Shown: positions 43,196 to 53,269, counted from the stretch's first letter. The stretch: 64,000 bases of DNA from Desulfitobacterium chlororespirans DSM 11544 (GCF_900143285.1 NZ_FRDN01000013.1:62001-126000), one strand, 5' to 3'. Made by a program: numbers and translations. Notes: generated by a model not told the origin, from the sequence alone.

Positions 43196-43834
43196 ATGAG
43201 TTTTCTAACCCAAGGGGGAATCAAGAAAGTGTTGAAGGATAAAAAAATTATGCCCGGAGTGATTGCTGTTGTCATACTTATTGTCATAGCAGCAATAAGT
43301 ACTAGTTTTAGATCGGACCCAAAAGAAGGTGAATATAAGATGCCGATTGAACCCACTGTTGCCGAATGGTCATCCGATCAGAATATGGGAGCGCATCTGC
43401 CCATCCTCGACTATGCTTCCGATAATATCGTAATTTTTCATAGCTATCTCGGACTGTTTGTCTATAATCTTGATTCACAAAAGCTTATATGCAGCCTAAA
43501 CTTACAGTCGATCGGCTGTGCGGACGATTCCTGTGTTGTCTCCGTTAGCAAAGACGGAAATACAGTACAGCTCCATCCTGGTGCCAGTGAAAGCATGTAC
43601 GTCTATACCATTTCAAAGAATAACCTGGTGAAAACAGCTTATAAGCCGATGGAAGAACCGTTTGACGGATTGGTTTCAATCCTGGACGTGATGGATTTTG
43701 ATAAAATCGGCAATTATAGTCACAATGCCGTTATATTCAATAATGGTGAGTTTGGCTGTTTGCGTGCATCTGAATGGACAGTGAGTTCTCTAACTTATGT
43801 TCGCGGAGATAGGGTTCACGAATTGTTTAAATAA
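43196..43834 (+). CDS. Membrane-anchored protein resembling the C-terminal region of BlaR1/M56 proteins
   Basis: An N-terminal helix (~18-36, PGVIAVVILIVIAAIS) anchors a ~175-residue extracytoplasmic beta-rich domain: LPILDYASDNIVIFHSYLGL, then VVSVSKDGNTVQLHPGASES. That domain resembles the C-terminal part of some clostridial BlaR1/M56-family proteins, as I remember them; the zinc-peptidase part is absent. A GTG at 43229, 10 nt after AGGGGG, is an alternative start that leaves the anchor intact. Function is unknown. It may be a truncated or stand-alone sensor domain. Confidence 0.6.
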   Translation: MSFLTQGGIKKVLKDKKIMPGVIAVVILIVIAAISTSFRSDPKEGEYKMPIEPTVAEWSSDQNMGAHLPILDYASDNIVIFHSYLGLFVYNLDSQKLICSLNLQSIGCADDSCVVSVSKDGNTVQLHPGASESMYVYTISKNNLVKTAYKPMEEPFDGLVSILDVMDFDKIGNYSHNAVIFNNGEFGCLRASEWTVSSLTYVRGDRVHELFK

Positions 43835-43891
43835 AAATAAATGAATCTATATTGCAGAGATGCCGGCGAAGGAAAGCGTGCTAAAGACAGG

Positions 43892-43932
43892 AGAGAAGCA
43901 GGTGTGTAAGGGGTGTGACACACCTACTTCTC
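43892..43932. terminator. Stem-loop between the BlaR1-like gene and proA
   Basis: AGAGAAG.AGGTGTGT pairs with ACACACCT.CTTCTCT. There is no long T-run, but its place between convergent genes suggests a terminator. Minus-strand codons at about 43940-44005 give a short hydrophilic tail that may be gene debris. Confidence 0.55.
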
Positions 43933-44041
43933 TTCGCTGGCTATTCTTCCATGATATCGACCATCTTGTTGACATAGCGGTTGAGAAACTGAGTAATAGA
44001 TTTAAAAACACCTTATTGCTTTAATTTTTAATGGAGATGCC

Positions 44042-45295
44042 TCAAATGACAATCTGATCCTCACCATAGATCATATATTTCATGGTGGTCAGCGCTTGCA
44101 GCCCCATAGGTCCCCGGGCATGAAGCTTCTGGGTACTGATGCCGATTTCCGCTCCGAAACCGAAGCGGCCGCCGTCGGTAAAGCGGGTAGAGGCATTGAT
44201 ATAAACGGCTGCGGCATCCACCTCATTTAAAAACCGCTGGGCTATGGTGTAGTTCTCGGTGATGATGGTTTCCGAATGCTTGGTTCCATACTGATAAATA
44301 TGATCCATGGCTTCATCCACATCTTTGACCACTTTAGCACTGATGATCAGATCCAGATGCTCTATTCCCCAATCCTTTTCTGTAGCTTTGATAGCATAAG
44401 GCAGGATAGCGCAGGTCTTTTCACAGCCCCGTATCTCCACCCCATAATCCCGGAATTTTTCTCCCAGCAGAGGCAGAAATTCCTGAGCTACCGCCTCATT
44501 CACCAATACGGCCTCCAGGGCATTGCATACTCCGGGTTTTTGGGTTTTGGCATTGAAGACAATGCTGACCCCTTTAGCCAGATCGGCATCCCCATCCACA
44601 TAAGCGTGACATACTCCGGTCCCGGTCTCAATGACCGGGACTGTGGATTCCCTGACTACCGTCTCAATGAGCCCTGCTCCCCCTCTGGGGATGATGACAT
44701 CCACATACCCGTTCATTTTCATAAGCTGCCCGACCCATTGCCGATCCGTATTCTCCAGGAGCTGAATGCAGGCCGTCGGCATACCCTGGCTTTCCGCAGC
44801 CGCAGCGATCACCTTGCTTAAAACTTTATTGCTCTCAATAGCTTCGGAGCCTCCCCGGAGAATGACCGCATTGCCGGACTTCAGGCAGAGAGCCGCCGCA
44901 TCTACCGTCACATTGGGACGGGCTTCATAGATCATGGCCACCACACCTAAGGGAACACGGGTACGCTGAATACGCAAACCATTGGGGCGGGTCCAAAACT
45001 CCCCTTCCCCCACTGGATCTCCCAAATTCACCACTTCTTTAAGGGAATCGCTCATTTGGCGGATTCCTTCCGAGGTTAGAGCCAGGCGATTGACCAAGGA
45101 TTTTTTGGTTCCCTTTTGAATGGCCGCCTCTACATCTTTCTGATTGGCCTCTAGGATCTCCTGTTCATGGCTCAGCAGGGCCTCCGCCATCGCCAGAAGA
45201 GCCCTATTCTTGGCGGCGGTGCCGACATAAGCCAGCTTACGGGCGGCATCTTTAGCTTTTTGACCGATTGTGATCAGTTCCGGTGCAAAATCCAT
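44042..45295 (-). CDS. proA: Glutamate-5-semialdehyde dehydrogenase (gamma-glutamyl phosphate reductase)
   Basis: The ATG at 45295 has AAGGAG 9 nt upstream and is preferred to the ATG at 45301. The ~417-residue NADPH enzyme reduces gamma-glutamyl phosphate in proline synthesis. GAVQ-type substrate residues are not needed for the call: RTRVPLGVVAMIYEARPNVT, then SGNAVILRGGSEAI, and the catalytic Cys region QKPGVCNALEAVLV are diagnostic. It is the last gene of proC-proB-proA, 53 nt after proB. Confidence 0.96.
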   Translation of the reverse strand: MDFAPELITIGQKAKDAARKLAYVGTAAKNRALLAMAEALLSHEQEILEANQKDVEAAIQKGTKKSLVNRLALTSEGIRQMSDSLKEVVNLGDPVGEGEFWTRPNGLRIQRTRVPLGVVAMIYEARPNVTVDAAALCLKSGNAVILRGGSEAIESNKVLSKVIAAAAESQGMPTACIQLLENTDRQWVGQLMKMNGYVDVIIPRGGAGLIETVVRESTVPVIETGTGVCHAYVDGDADLAKGVSIVFNAKTQKPGVCNALEAVLVNEAVAQEFLPLLGEKFRDYGVEIRGCEKTCAILPYAIKATEKDWGIEHLDLIISAKVVKDVDEAMDHIYQYGTKHSETIITENYTIAQRFLNEVDAAAVYINASTRFTDGGRFGFGAEIGISTQKLHARGPMGLQALTTMKYMIYGEDQIVI

Positions 45296-45348
45296 CCTCA
45301 TCGTCTCCTTTCAATCCGAATTTGAAAAACGGGACCTGTCCCCTTGAT

Positions 45349-46458
45349 TCACTCGATCATCAAGGTCATATTATCGCGATGAACGACCTCTTCTCCCTCT
45401 AAATTGGGGATGATGTCCAGCATCTCTTCCGAGTGCTTGCCGCGGACTTTTTCCAACTCTTCACTGCTGAGCTCCACTAAGCCGCGAGCCACCTCAATCC
45501 CATCCGGGTTATTGATGCGTACCAGTTCTTTGCGTTCCCAGATGCCGTCAATACCGGTAATGCCTGAAGCCAGCAAACTTTTTCCTTTGAGTAAAGCCTT
45601 TACGGCCCCCTCGTCAATAAAAATGCTCCCCTCGGATAAGCCGCCATAGGCGATCCAGCGTTTCTTGCCCATAATGCGATGGGCGGCCGGGAAAAAGTAG
45701 GTGCCTAAAGGCCGCTCCCCTTGAATCAGTTCAATGACTTTTTCCATGCGCTTGGAGTGCAGGAGGAACATCCCCATACCAAAACGGGTGGCGATCTCCG
45801 CTGCCTTTAGTTTGGTCACCATCCCGCCTGTACCCATGGAGCTGCCCGCACCTCCGGCGATGTGCATGACCTGGGTCAAATCCTCCACTTCCTCAATGAG
45901 CTTGGCCTGAGGATCGAGTTTGGGATTGGCGGAATAGAGTCCGTCCACATCCGTGAGAATCACCAGCAAATCTCCATGAACCAAACCCGCCACCAGTGCG
46001 GAAAGACGGTCATTATCCCCGAAACACAGCTCTTCCACCGCCACAGTATCATTTTCATTGATAATCGGAATCACCTGATAACGCAGCAGCTGCTCCAAGG
46101 TGTTTTGAGCATTGCGGTAACGGGAGGCCTCGGCTAAGTCAAGGCGGGACAGCAGGACCTGAGCGCAGACCAAGCCCCGGGCCTCCAGGGCAAGGGCATA
46201 TTTTTCAATCAGAACTCCCTGACCTACAGCGGCAACCGCCTGCCTGCCGGCCACATCCTTAGGTTTGGCCTTCAAGCCCAGCTTCCCCACCCCTGCAGCC
46301 ACTGCTCCCGAGCTGACCAGGACACATTCTAAGCCAAGCCGGCGGATCTCAGCAATGACTCCGGCAATCCTCCGAATAGCTTGATCATCAAGACCGCCTT
46401 CAGGATGGTTTAAACTGCTGCTCCCCACCTTGATCACGATTCTACGCAGGTCACTCAC
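45349..46458 (-). CDS. proB: Glutamate 5-kinase with PUA domain
   Basis: This 369-residue enzyme phosphorylates glutamate at the gamma-carboxyl, the first step to proline and the usual point of proline feedback. The amino-acid-kinase domain runs ~1-260 (RRIVIKVGSSSLN; VLVSSGAVAAGVGKLG; PIINENDTVAVEEL). The PUA domain follows at ~280-360 (GSIFIDEGAVKALLKG). The GTG start overlaps the proC stop by four bases (GTGA). Confidence 0.96.
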   Translation of the reverse strand: MSDLRRIVIKVGSSSLNHPEGGLDDQAIRRIAGVIAEIRRLGLECVLVSSGAVAAGVGKLGLKAKPKDVAGRQAVAAVGQGVLIEKYALALEARGLVCAQVLLSRLDLAEASRYRNAQNTLEQLLRYQVIPIINENDTVAVEELCFGDNDRLSALVAGLVHGDLLVILTDVDGLYSANPKLDPQAKLIEEVEDLTQVMHIAGGAGSSMGTGGMVTKLKAAEIATRFGMGMFLLHSKRMEKVIELIQGERPLGTYFFPAAHRIMGKKRWIAYGGLSEGSIFIDEGAVKALLKGKSLLASGITGIDGIWERKELVRINNPDGIEVARGLVELSSEELEKVRGKHSEEMLDIIPNLEGEEVVHRDNMTLMIE

Positions 46459-47258
46459 CCCAAATACTCCCTTTCCATTGCTTCTGCACGATGCTTGCAG
46501 GCTTTAGCGGCCTGGGCCACCAGCTCTTCCAACCCCTTCTCCCGGAAGACATTCAAAGCCTCCTGGGTGGTTCCTTTGGGCGAGGTTACGGCCACCCTCA
46601 GTTCACCGGGGGATTTTCCGCTCTGGGCCAGCATCTTAGCCGCCCCCATTAAAGTTTCTTTGGCCAGGTTCTCGGCCGCCTCCTGGCTGAAGCCCATATC
46701 CACTCCCGCTTTTACCAGCGCCTCGGTGAAGAGGTAAAAATAAGCCGGTCCGCTGCCGCTCATGGCGATGAGGGGATTCATCTGTTCCTCAGTTATCCAG
46801 ATATACTTCCCAACCGCCCCAAAAATAGCTTCCACATCTCTTTGGTTCTCTTCAGTGACGCTCTGCCCTTTGACCAAGCCGGTCATGGAATGCAAAACGG
46901 CGCTTGAGGTATTGGGCATAGCCCGGATAATGGGACAATGAGGCAAATGTTTTTCCAGCAAGGCCAGGGGAATTCCCGCTGCCACGCTGATCAGGAGTTG
47001 GTTTGACCTCATACCCTCTCCGGCTTGGGCCAACGCTTCCCCAACATCCTTGGGTTTCACCGCTAAAAGGATGATCTCCGAATCCTGGACCGCCTCCCCA
47101 AAAGAGACGGGAATGACCCCATAGTCCTTTTTCATTTGGGCCAGTTTAGCCTGGTTAGAGCGATTGGTCACCCGAATTTCATAGCTTCCCGCCCCCGTCA
47201 GTCCTTTGATAATGGCCTCAGCCATGTTGCCTGCTCCGATAAAACTGATCTTTTTCAT
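46455..47258 (-). CDS. proC: Pyrroline-5-carboxylate reductase
   Basis: This 267-residue enzyme makes proline from pyrroline-5-carboxylate with NAD(P)H. KISFIGAGNMAEAIIKGL is the Rossmann motif. GSGPAYFYLFTEALVKAGVD and SPKGTTQEALNVFREKGLE are the C-terminal dimer/active-site signature. It is the first gene of proC-proB-proA, behind the T-box leader. Confidence 0.96.
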   Translation of the reverse strand: MKKISFIGAGNMAEAIIKGLTGAGSYEIRVTNRSNQAKLAQMKKDYGVIPVSFGEAVQDSEIILLAVKPKDVGEALAQAGEGMRSNQLLISVAAGIPLALLEKHLPHCPIIRAMPNTSSAVLHSMTGLVKGQSVTEENQRDVEAIFGAVGKYIWITEEQMNPLIAMSGSGPAYFYLFTEALVKAGVDMGFSQEAAENLAKETLMGAAKMLAQSGKSPGELRVAVTSPKGTTQEALNVFREKGLEELVAQAAKACKHRAEAMEREYLG

Positions 47259-47284
47259 TAGAACCGCCCTTTCTCTTTCTATTA

Positions 47285-47520
47285 AAAAAAGACCCTTTCA
47301 TTCCTTTGCCAAGGACGAAAGAAGTCTTCCGCGGTACCACCTTTATTGCCATACGCCACTTAAACCCGATAACGGCGGGAACCGTTTGATTCATCATCAA
47401 AGCCTCACGATTGGGTTCAGTCACCACATTTCAGGAAGTCGCACCAAACCTTCCCTCTCTTGCCAAACGAGTAACCTACTGGATCGTTCCTCGGCGGTAT
47501 ACCTTTTTAAAGTTAGCTAT
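47285..47520 (-). promoter_or_regulatory. T-box leader, probably tRNA-Pro specific
   Basis: The minus strand contains the T-box/antiterminator AAGGTGGTACCGCGGAAGAC next to a terminator stem (AAGAC...GTCTT with a T7 run) 27 nt before proC. Upstream, stem I includes GATCCAGTAGG and a specifier region GTGACTGAACCCAATCG in which CCC (Pro) is the likely codon. A -10-like TACAAT lies at 47526-47521. Uncharged tRNA-Pro would favour antitermination and switch on proline synthesis. Confidence 0.9.
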
Positions 47521-47707
47521 ATTGTAGCATAACACCTTGTTATAATCCAGTACTCTGTACCACCTAATTCCTCACATTTCCGACGCCTTGCCGACGGTTA
47601 AATTTCCGTAAGACCGGTTGGTGTAATTTCCATTTAATTTGACTGGCTTAAGTGTGCTGAGGTATGCTATTTCTATAGTTCTTAAAATACTTGGAGGAAT
47701 CCATAAC

Positions 47708-50700
47708 ATGCCTTTTCCTATTATTAACGAACTGGAGATACGGACCCTGGCCTCCAGTAAAAAGGCCTACGAGCTGGGAGTGGCCTATGCCCTTAAGGGC
47801 AGGGTAAGCCAATTGTCTCATGATGAGGAAAGAAACCTGATTTCTGCCGTCGTCATGGGTACCTGGCTTTACGAGGTTGAGATTATCATGAGCAGAAATG
47901 GTTCAATTCATTCCTGTCATTGTACTTGTCCGGCCTTTGCAGAATACCCCGGAGCCTGTAAACATGTGATAGCCGCCCTGAAAGCCGCACAAAGAAGGCT
48001 GACCGGTTCTCAGCCAAGATTGGCTGTTGTTAAAGAATCCGTAGCTGATTTTATGGCCTTATTTGCGAACCTCGACCCCAAGTCTGTTCGCGAAATTTTG
48101 AATCTTGAGTTTGAACTCCAAATCGAAATCCATCGCCGGGTCCACGCTCAGCTGCAAATCAAGGTAGGGCAAAATCGTCTTTATATTGTGAAGAATTTAG
48201 AAGAGTTTTTAGCCGCAATCCAAGGAGGCCACCTACTGACATTCGGCAAACAATTCACTTATGATCCCTTTCTGCAAACCTTCAGTGATCAGGATCAAAC
48301 CATTATTCACATGTTTCAGGAAATGTTAAAGCAATATGAAGCCTTCAATGAGCAGCGGAGCTTCCACTATGCCTCCCCCTTCAGCCAAAAACCCTTCGTT
48401 TTAACTGAATATTACTTAGGCAAATTCTTTGATGCTTTAGGCGCTAAACGCTTCTCCTTAGCCCTCACCTCCTCAAGAGGCGGATCACCTCAGCTTTCCC
48501 CCTCCCTCCAGATCATACGTCAGGATATCCCCTTGGATTTTGCCATTCAGTCTAAAGAGCAGGACCTGACTTTAGCTTTGAAAAGCAAGCTTCCCCTGCA
48601 GCTTACCGGGGATGGACGCTATTATCTTTATGATCAGAATATCTACCAGGTCTCATCTGAACAACAGTCCTTCCTGCCTAACCTCATTAAAGTTATGTCA
48701 GGAAAAAACCTCCAAACTCTCACCTTTCCGGACCATCAGAAAGATTTTTTTGCTTCGGAAGCGATACCCCTGATCGAACAGATGGGTTCTGTTGCCATTG
48801 ACCCCCAACTGGCCGAAAAATTCGTACGGGAAGAGCTGCAGGCCAGGATCTATTTTGATAGGATGGGTGACTTCGGCATCCGAGCCCGCCTGGAATTTCA
48901 TTACGGGGATCATATAATCAATCCCTTCACCTCTCAGATAGGGGCTAATCGCCAGGAGGCAGCTGACGCGCAAATTCTTATCCGCAACATAGACAAGGAA
49001 AGAAAAATACTGGGGATCTTTGAGCAAGCAGAATTTATCGTTTCCCAAGGGGTAATAAGTTTGGAAGATGATGAAAAGCTCTTTGCTTTCATCACCACCT
49101 GGCTTCCCCAGCTCCAAGATTGTGCGGAAACTTTCTATTCGGATGACTTCAAACTTACCATTCGCACTTCCACCAGCTTTTCCGGCCGGGTGCGTTTGGA
49201 TGAATCCTCAGACCTGCTGGAGATATCCTTTCAATATAGTGATATCGACCGGGATGAGCTGACCCATATCTTTCATTCTTTGCAGGTGAAGCGGAACTAT
49301 TACCGGCTGCGGGACGGCTCCTTTCTCGACCTGAGGCAGCCTGAACTGGAATCCATGGCTATGTTTCTGGAGCATTTAAACCTGAGTGGGGAGGATTTGA
49401 ACGAGCAGACTCTCAAGCTTCCCAAGTTCAGAGCCATGTATATCGACAGCTTTTTGCGTCAGGCCAATTTACCTGGGATTCAGCGCAATAAAGCCTTTAA
49501 ACAATTAGTCCAAAGCATTCTTGAGCCCCAGGACGGAGAATATGATCCCCCTCCACACCTTATGAATGTGCTGCGGGATTACCAGAAGACGGGGTTTCGC
49601 TGGCTTAAAACCCTGGCTGCTTATGGTCTCGGCGGCATTCTGGCCGATGATATGGGACTGGGAAAAACCTTGCAGACCCTGGCCTTTATCTTGTCCGAAA
49701 AGCTTGCCTCCCCTGCTCTGGTCGTCGCCCCCACTTCTCTGATCTATAACTGGCAGGCGGAAGGGGAAAAATTTGCGCCGGGCTTGACTATCCTGGTGGT
49801 CGACGGCTCACCTCAGGAACGCCAGGAGCAGCTAAAGAGCCTCGACCAAGCTGATTTAGTCGTCACCTCCTATGCTCTGCTCCGACGGGATATCGAGACC
49901 TTTGCCGAAGTTGACTTTTCCTACTGCTTCCTGGATGAAGCTCAGAACATCAAGAATCCTCAGACCTTGAACGCTAAATCTGTTCAGAGAATTAAAGCGA
50001 AGAGTTATTTTGCCCTGACCGGCACACCTATCGAAAATTCTCTTGCCGAACTTTGGTCTCTCTTTAATTTCTGTCTGCCGGGCTATCTGCTCTCTCACCA
50101 GGAATTTCAGAAAAAGTACGCTACTCCGATCATTAAAGACAGCGATCCCTTGGCCCTGAGGGAATTGAGCCGGCATATCAAACCTTTTATCCTGCGCAGG
50201 TTAAAAAAAGACGTTCTGAAAGAGCTGCCCCCCAAGATCGAGACGGAAATCAAAGCCGCCTTAACCGAGGAGCAGCGAAAAATCTATCTGGCCTATCTTC
50301 AGCAGACCAAAAGCCAGATCGCCCAGGAGCTTGCCACTCATGGTTTTGCCAGAAGCCAGATCCAAATTCTTGCTGCCTTGACCAGACTAAGGCAGATCTG
50401 TTCCCATCCGGGAATGTTCATCGACAATTATACGGGGGAAAGCGGCAAAATGCTCCTCTTCCAGGAACTCTTAGGGGATAGCCTAGCCGGCGGCCACCGG
50501 GTGCTGGTTTTCTCCCAATTTACCTCCATGCTGGATATTATCGGAGAGTATCTCCAGTCTGAAAGCATTGACTATTTTTATCTCAGTGGGTCCACGAAAG
50601 CTCTCGAACGTTCGCGGATGGCCGCTTCGTTTAATAACGGCGAGGGCCAGGTGTTCCTGATCTCCCTGAAAGCCGGGGGTACCGGCTTAAACCTGACCGG

Positions 50701-50956
50701 CGCCGACACTGTAATCCATTTCGATCCCTGGTGGAATCCAGCGGTTGAAGACCAGGCCACCGACCGGGCCCACCGCATCGGACAGCAGAACTCTGTTCAG
50801 GTGATCAAACTCCTCACCCAGGGAACCATTGAAGAAAAGGTCAACGCCCTGCAAGCTAAGAAGAAAAAGCTCATCGATTCCGTCATCCAGCCCGGTGAAA
50901 CCATGCTGTCCAAATTGACCGAGGAGGAATTAAGAGACCTTTTCGAGTTAAACTAA
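47708..50956 (+). CDS. SWIM zinc-finger SNF2-family helicase
   Basis: The ATG at 47708 follows GGAGG by 10 nt; an earlier in-frame codon at 47639 has no site. In the ~1082-residue protein, residues ~70-90 form a SWIM finger (CHCTCPAF...ACKHVIA). The C-terminal ~500 residues form a Rad54/HepA-type SNF2 motor: ILADDMGLGKTLQT (I), FLDEAQNIKN (II), ALTGTPIENSLAELWSLF (III), VLVFSQFTSM and DRAHRIGQ (VI). Such proteins translocate on double-stranded DNA, probably recycling RNA polymerase or remodelling protein-DNA complexes. The middle part is not recognised. Confidence 0.93.
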   Translation: MPFPIINELEIRTLASSKKAYELGVAYALKGRVSQLSHDEERNLISAVVMGTWLYEVEIIMSRNGSIHSCHCTCPAFAEYPGACKHVIAALKAAQRRLTGSQPRLAVVKESVADFMALFANLDPKSVREILNLEFELQIEIHRRVHAQLQIKVGQNRLYIVKNLEEFLAAIQGGHLLTFGKQFTYDPFLQTFSDQDQTIIHMFQEMLKQYEAFNEQRSFHYASPFSQKPFVLTEYYLGKFFDALGAKRFSLALTSSRGGSPQLSPSLQIIRQDIPLDFAIQSKEQDLTLALKSKLPLQLTGDGRYYLYDQNIYQVSSEQQSFLPNLIKVMSGKNLQTLTFPDHQKDFFASEAIPLIEQMGSVAIDPQLAEKFVREELQARIYFDRMGDFGIRARLEFHYGDHIINPFTSQIGANRQEAADAQILIRNIDKERKILGIFEQAEFIVSQGVISLEDDEKLFAFITTWLPQLQDCAETFYSDDFKLTIRTSTSFSGRVRLDESSDLLEISFQYSDIDRDELTHIFHSLQVKRNYYRLRDGSFLDLRQPELESMAMFLEHLNLSGEDLNEQTLKLPKFRAMYIDSFLRQANLPGIQRNKAFKQLVQSILEPQDGEYDPPPHLMNVLRDYQKTGFRWLKTLAAYGLGGILADDMGLGKTLQTLAFILSEKLASPALVVAPTSLIYNWQAEGEKFAPGLTILVVDGSPQERQEQLKSLDQADLVVTSYALLRRDIETFAEVDFSYCFLDEAQNIKNPQTLNAKSVQRIKAKSYFALTGTPIENSLAELWSLFNFCLPGYLLSHQEFQKKYATPIIKDSDPLALRELSRHIKPFILRRLKKDVLKELPPKIETEIKAALTEEQRKIYLAYLQQTKSQIAQELATHGFARSQIQILAALTRLRQICSHPGMFIDNYTGESGKMLLFQELLGDSLAGGHRVLVFSQFTSMLDIIGEYLQSESIDYFYLSGSTKALERSRMAASFNNGEGQVFLISLKAGGTGLNLTGADTVIHFDPWWNPAVEDQATDRAHRIGQQNSVQVIKLLTQGTIEEKVNALQAKKKKLIDSVIQPGETMLSKLTEEELRDLFELN

Positions 50957-50984
50957 AGCAAGCCCAAACCAAGGAAAGGAGGCT

Positions 50985-51704
50985 GTGCTGAAATTGAATC
51001 TCGTTCAAGCCAACATTACGTCCGGCGGATACTTAAAAAAAGAGCCCATCCTCAGAGATATCTCCTTCGAGGTAAGATCCGGTGAACTTGTCGGATTAAT
51101 TGGGCCCAATGGGGCGGGAAAAAGCACGATCCTCAAGGCGATCATGGGGCAGCTTCCTTATCTGGAGGGAAAGGTTGAATTTGAGAATGCCCACACCCAT
51201 TATGCCTATATTCCGGAACAACCGGTCCTCTATGATAACCTCACCTTATGGGAGCATTTGGAGTTCGCCGCAGCCGTGGGAAAAATGAGCCCGGAAACCT
51301 TTGTGCCCAGGGTTGAAGAATTGCTGAAGCTCTTCCGCCTCCATAAGGAGAAGCACCAACTCCCTGTCACCTTTTCCAAAGGGATGCAGCAAAAAGTCAT
51401 GCTCATCCTCGGCTTTTTGCTGCGCCCTCCTCTATATATTGTGGATGAGCCTTTCATTGGCTTGGATCCCCACGGGATGCGGGATTTTCTCCAGCTCGTG
51501 GACCAAGTGCGTCAGGATGGGGCGGGTATCCTGATGTCCACCCACTCCCTGGATACGGCGGAAAAGATCTGCACTTCTTTCATCCTTATTCATGAAGGAA
51601 CCATCATCAGTCAGGGCACTCTGGAGGATATACGCCGGCAAAGCCGCTTGCCGGAAGGCTCTCTCTTCGACTGCTTTATCAACCTCCTGGAGATACAGCC
51701 ATGA
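50985..51704 (+). CDS. ecsA: EcsA-like ABC transporter ATPase
   Basis: This 239-residue protein has Walker A LIGPNGAGKST, Q-loop AYIPEQPVLYD, signature FSKGMQQKVMLILG (a degenerate LSGGQ, as in EcsA), Walker B LYIVDEPFIGLDP and the switch His in MSTHS. The permease gene overlaps its end by 4 nt. EcsAB affects secretion, competence and intramembrane proteolysis in Bacillus. The GTG at 50985 is very close to AAAGGAGG; the CTG/TTG codons just downstream may be used. Confidence 0.87.
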   Translation: MLKLNLVQANITSGGYLKKEPILRDISFEVRSGELVGLIGPNGAGKSTILKAIMGQLPYLEGKVEFENAHTHYAYIPEQPVLYDNLTLWEHLEFAAAVGKMSPETFVPRVEELLKLFRLHKEKHQLPVTFSKGMQQKVMLILGFLLRPPLYIVDEPFIGLDPHGMRDFLQLVDQVRQDGAGILMSTHSLDTAEKICTSFILIHEGTIISQGTLEDIRRQSRLPEGSLFDCFINLLEIQP

Positions 51705-52930
51705 ACAATGTCCATCGTCTTTTCCGGCATCGCCTTTTTGCCGACTGGAAATTTCAATATTCTATTTGGAAGCTGGTGGTGGATTGGATCGTAGCCCTCT
51801 ATATCGTCATCCCCGGCTTAGCTCTTTTCCTGGATACCTATGTGGACTGGTGGCAGGAACCCCCTGCCTTCTTTTTCGCTTTGCCCTTGACCATCCTTTT
51901 GCCCATTGCTGTAGTGTTTTGCTGGTCAGGCACCTTGCGAATCTTTGTGGAAGAAGCGGATCAGCTCTTCCTCTTTCAGCACCGTTCCTGGCTTAAGGGG
52001 CTCGTGGTTTACAGCATCGCTCTTCAGATCTTAGCCAATCTCCTCATCACCGGTTTGCTGGCCTTTCTCTGTGCACCTTTTTTGCTGGCTGTTCATCATG
52101 TGGATCTGGCCAGTTTCTTTTGGTTCTTTCTCCTCCTCTTGATCTGCCGCATCAACGCCGGTCTCTTCAAGCAATGCCTTCAGCATCGCTGGGAAGGCTG
52201 GCGCTACCTTCTGGCCCAAATTCCCTTGCTCGGATTTTATACCGCCCTCTTTTGGGCAGCCCTTGCCTTTATAGGCAACCGGCCCCTTTATGTTCTGCTG
52301 ACCTTTTTTCTCCTTCTGCTGCTGATCCTGCTGATCCTTTACAGGCTGTCTCTGCCGGCCACCTTGCTCAAAGATATTTCCCTGGCCCAAACCGAAAAAA
52401 TGAAGTTTGCCAATGTGTTCTTGAAATACATGGGGACTTATGCCAAAAAGCCCATACGCTTAAAAAAGCATCCCTGGCTGTTCAAAAACTCCGGCCCGCT
52501 CTTTAAAGAACGCAGTGCTGATAAAGTCTTAACCGAAATTGGCCTCAAGGGATTTTTGCGCCACCGTTCCAACATGCTCTTTTATCTGCAAGTCGTGGGC
52601 ATCTATGGAGCTTTTCTTACGATCTTGCCTTCTCTATGGCAATGGATCCTCTGGGGTGGGGCCATCTTCTTTTTGGCCTCCCTGGGAAAGCTGCAGTGGC
52701 TTGAGTGGATCAACTCCCCCTTCGTCTCCTTATTTGTCCTGGACCGGGAAATAAAGCAAAAAGCCGCCGGCCGGTTTCTCTTTTTCTTCATTTGTCCCGG
52801 GCTTATCTTTTTGGGTTTGGCGGTCACCCTCTTGACACAACAATGGCTTTTAGGGCTGGTGTTACTGCCTGTTGGGGTTTTCCTCAGCAAAATTACTGCG
52901 GATAGCCTGACGTTCTTTCAAAGCAACTAG
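51701..52930 (+). CDS. ecsB: EcsB-like ABC transporter permease
   Basis: This 409-residue protein overlaps ecsA by ATGA. It has about 10 membrane helices. The N-terminal RLFRHRLFADWKFQYSIWKL and the soluble loop around GLKGFLRHRSNML match EcsB-type permeases. It forms the membrane part of the exporter with EcsA. An intrinsic terminator follows at 53009. Confidence 0.85.
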   Translation: MNNVHRLFRHRLFADWKFQYSIWKLVVDWIVALYIVIPGLALFLDTYVDWWQEPPAFFFALPLTILLPIAVVFCWSGTLRIFVEEADQLFLFQHRSWLKGLVVYSIALQILANLLITGLLAFLCAPFLLAVHHVDLASFFWFFLLLLICRINAGLFKQCLQHRWEGWRYLLAQIPLLGFYTALFWAALAFIGNRPLYVLLTFFLLLLLILLILYRLSLPATLLKDISLAQTEKMKFANVFLKYMGTYAKKPIRLKKHPWLFKNSGPLFKERSADKVLTEIGLKGFLRHRSNMLFYLQVVGIYGAFLTILPSLWQWILWGGAIFFLASLGKLQWLEWINSPFVSLFVLDREIKQKAAGRFLFFFICPGLIFLGLAVTLLTQQWLLGLVLLPVGVFLSKITADSLTFFQSN

Positions 52931-53008
52931 ATACTCATGCTCCATCTATAGCACAAAGGGTATTGCTCTATCTTGATAATGACCCTCACGAGGATCGATA
53001 GTATCTGG

Positions 53009-53048
53009 AGATCCAGTCGCCCTAGGTCGCTGGGTCTTTTTCTTTTTT
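53009..53048 (+). terminator. Terminator of ecsAB
   Basis: AGATCCAG pairs with CTGGGTCT, followed by TTTTTC and more T. The rest of 52931-53269 is AT-rich and gene-free and should contain the promoter of the XRE gene. Confidence 0.75.
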
Positions 53049-53269
53049 CTTTTCAGCTTTTTTAAGTAGATACAAAAACTGCGTTTCGTTTACAATTATT
53101 CAGTTGTCCATTGCAAAGCCTGCATCTCACTCTACAAAATGGCTTCTCTCCTTTCAATTAAGGAAGGAGGGAAGCTTAACACGTCTTTATGTAATATATA
53201 ATTGACATTTTGCTTATTTTGATTTACTATATGAATTGTAAAGGGAGAAGAAAGGGGGCGGAATAACGA

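Noticed and set aside
43940-44005. Minus-strand peptide tail FKSITQFLNRYVNKMVDIME
   Set aside because: Too short to assign; could be the end of a decayed gene but nothing upstream supports it.
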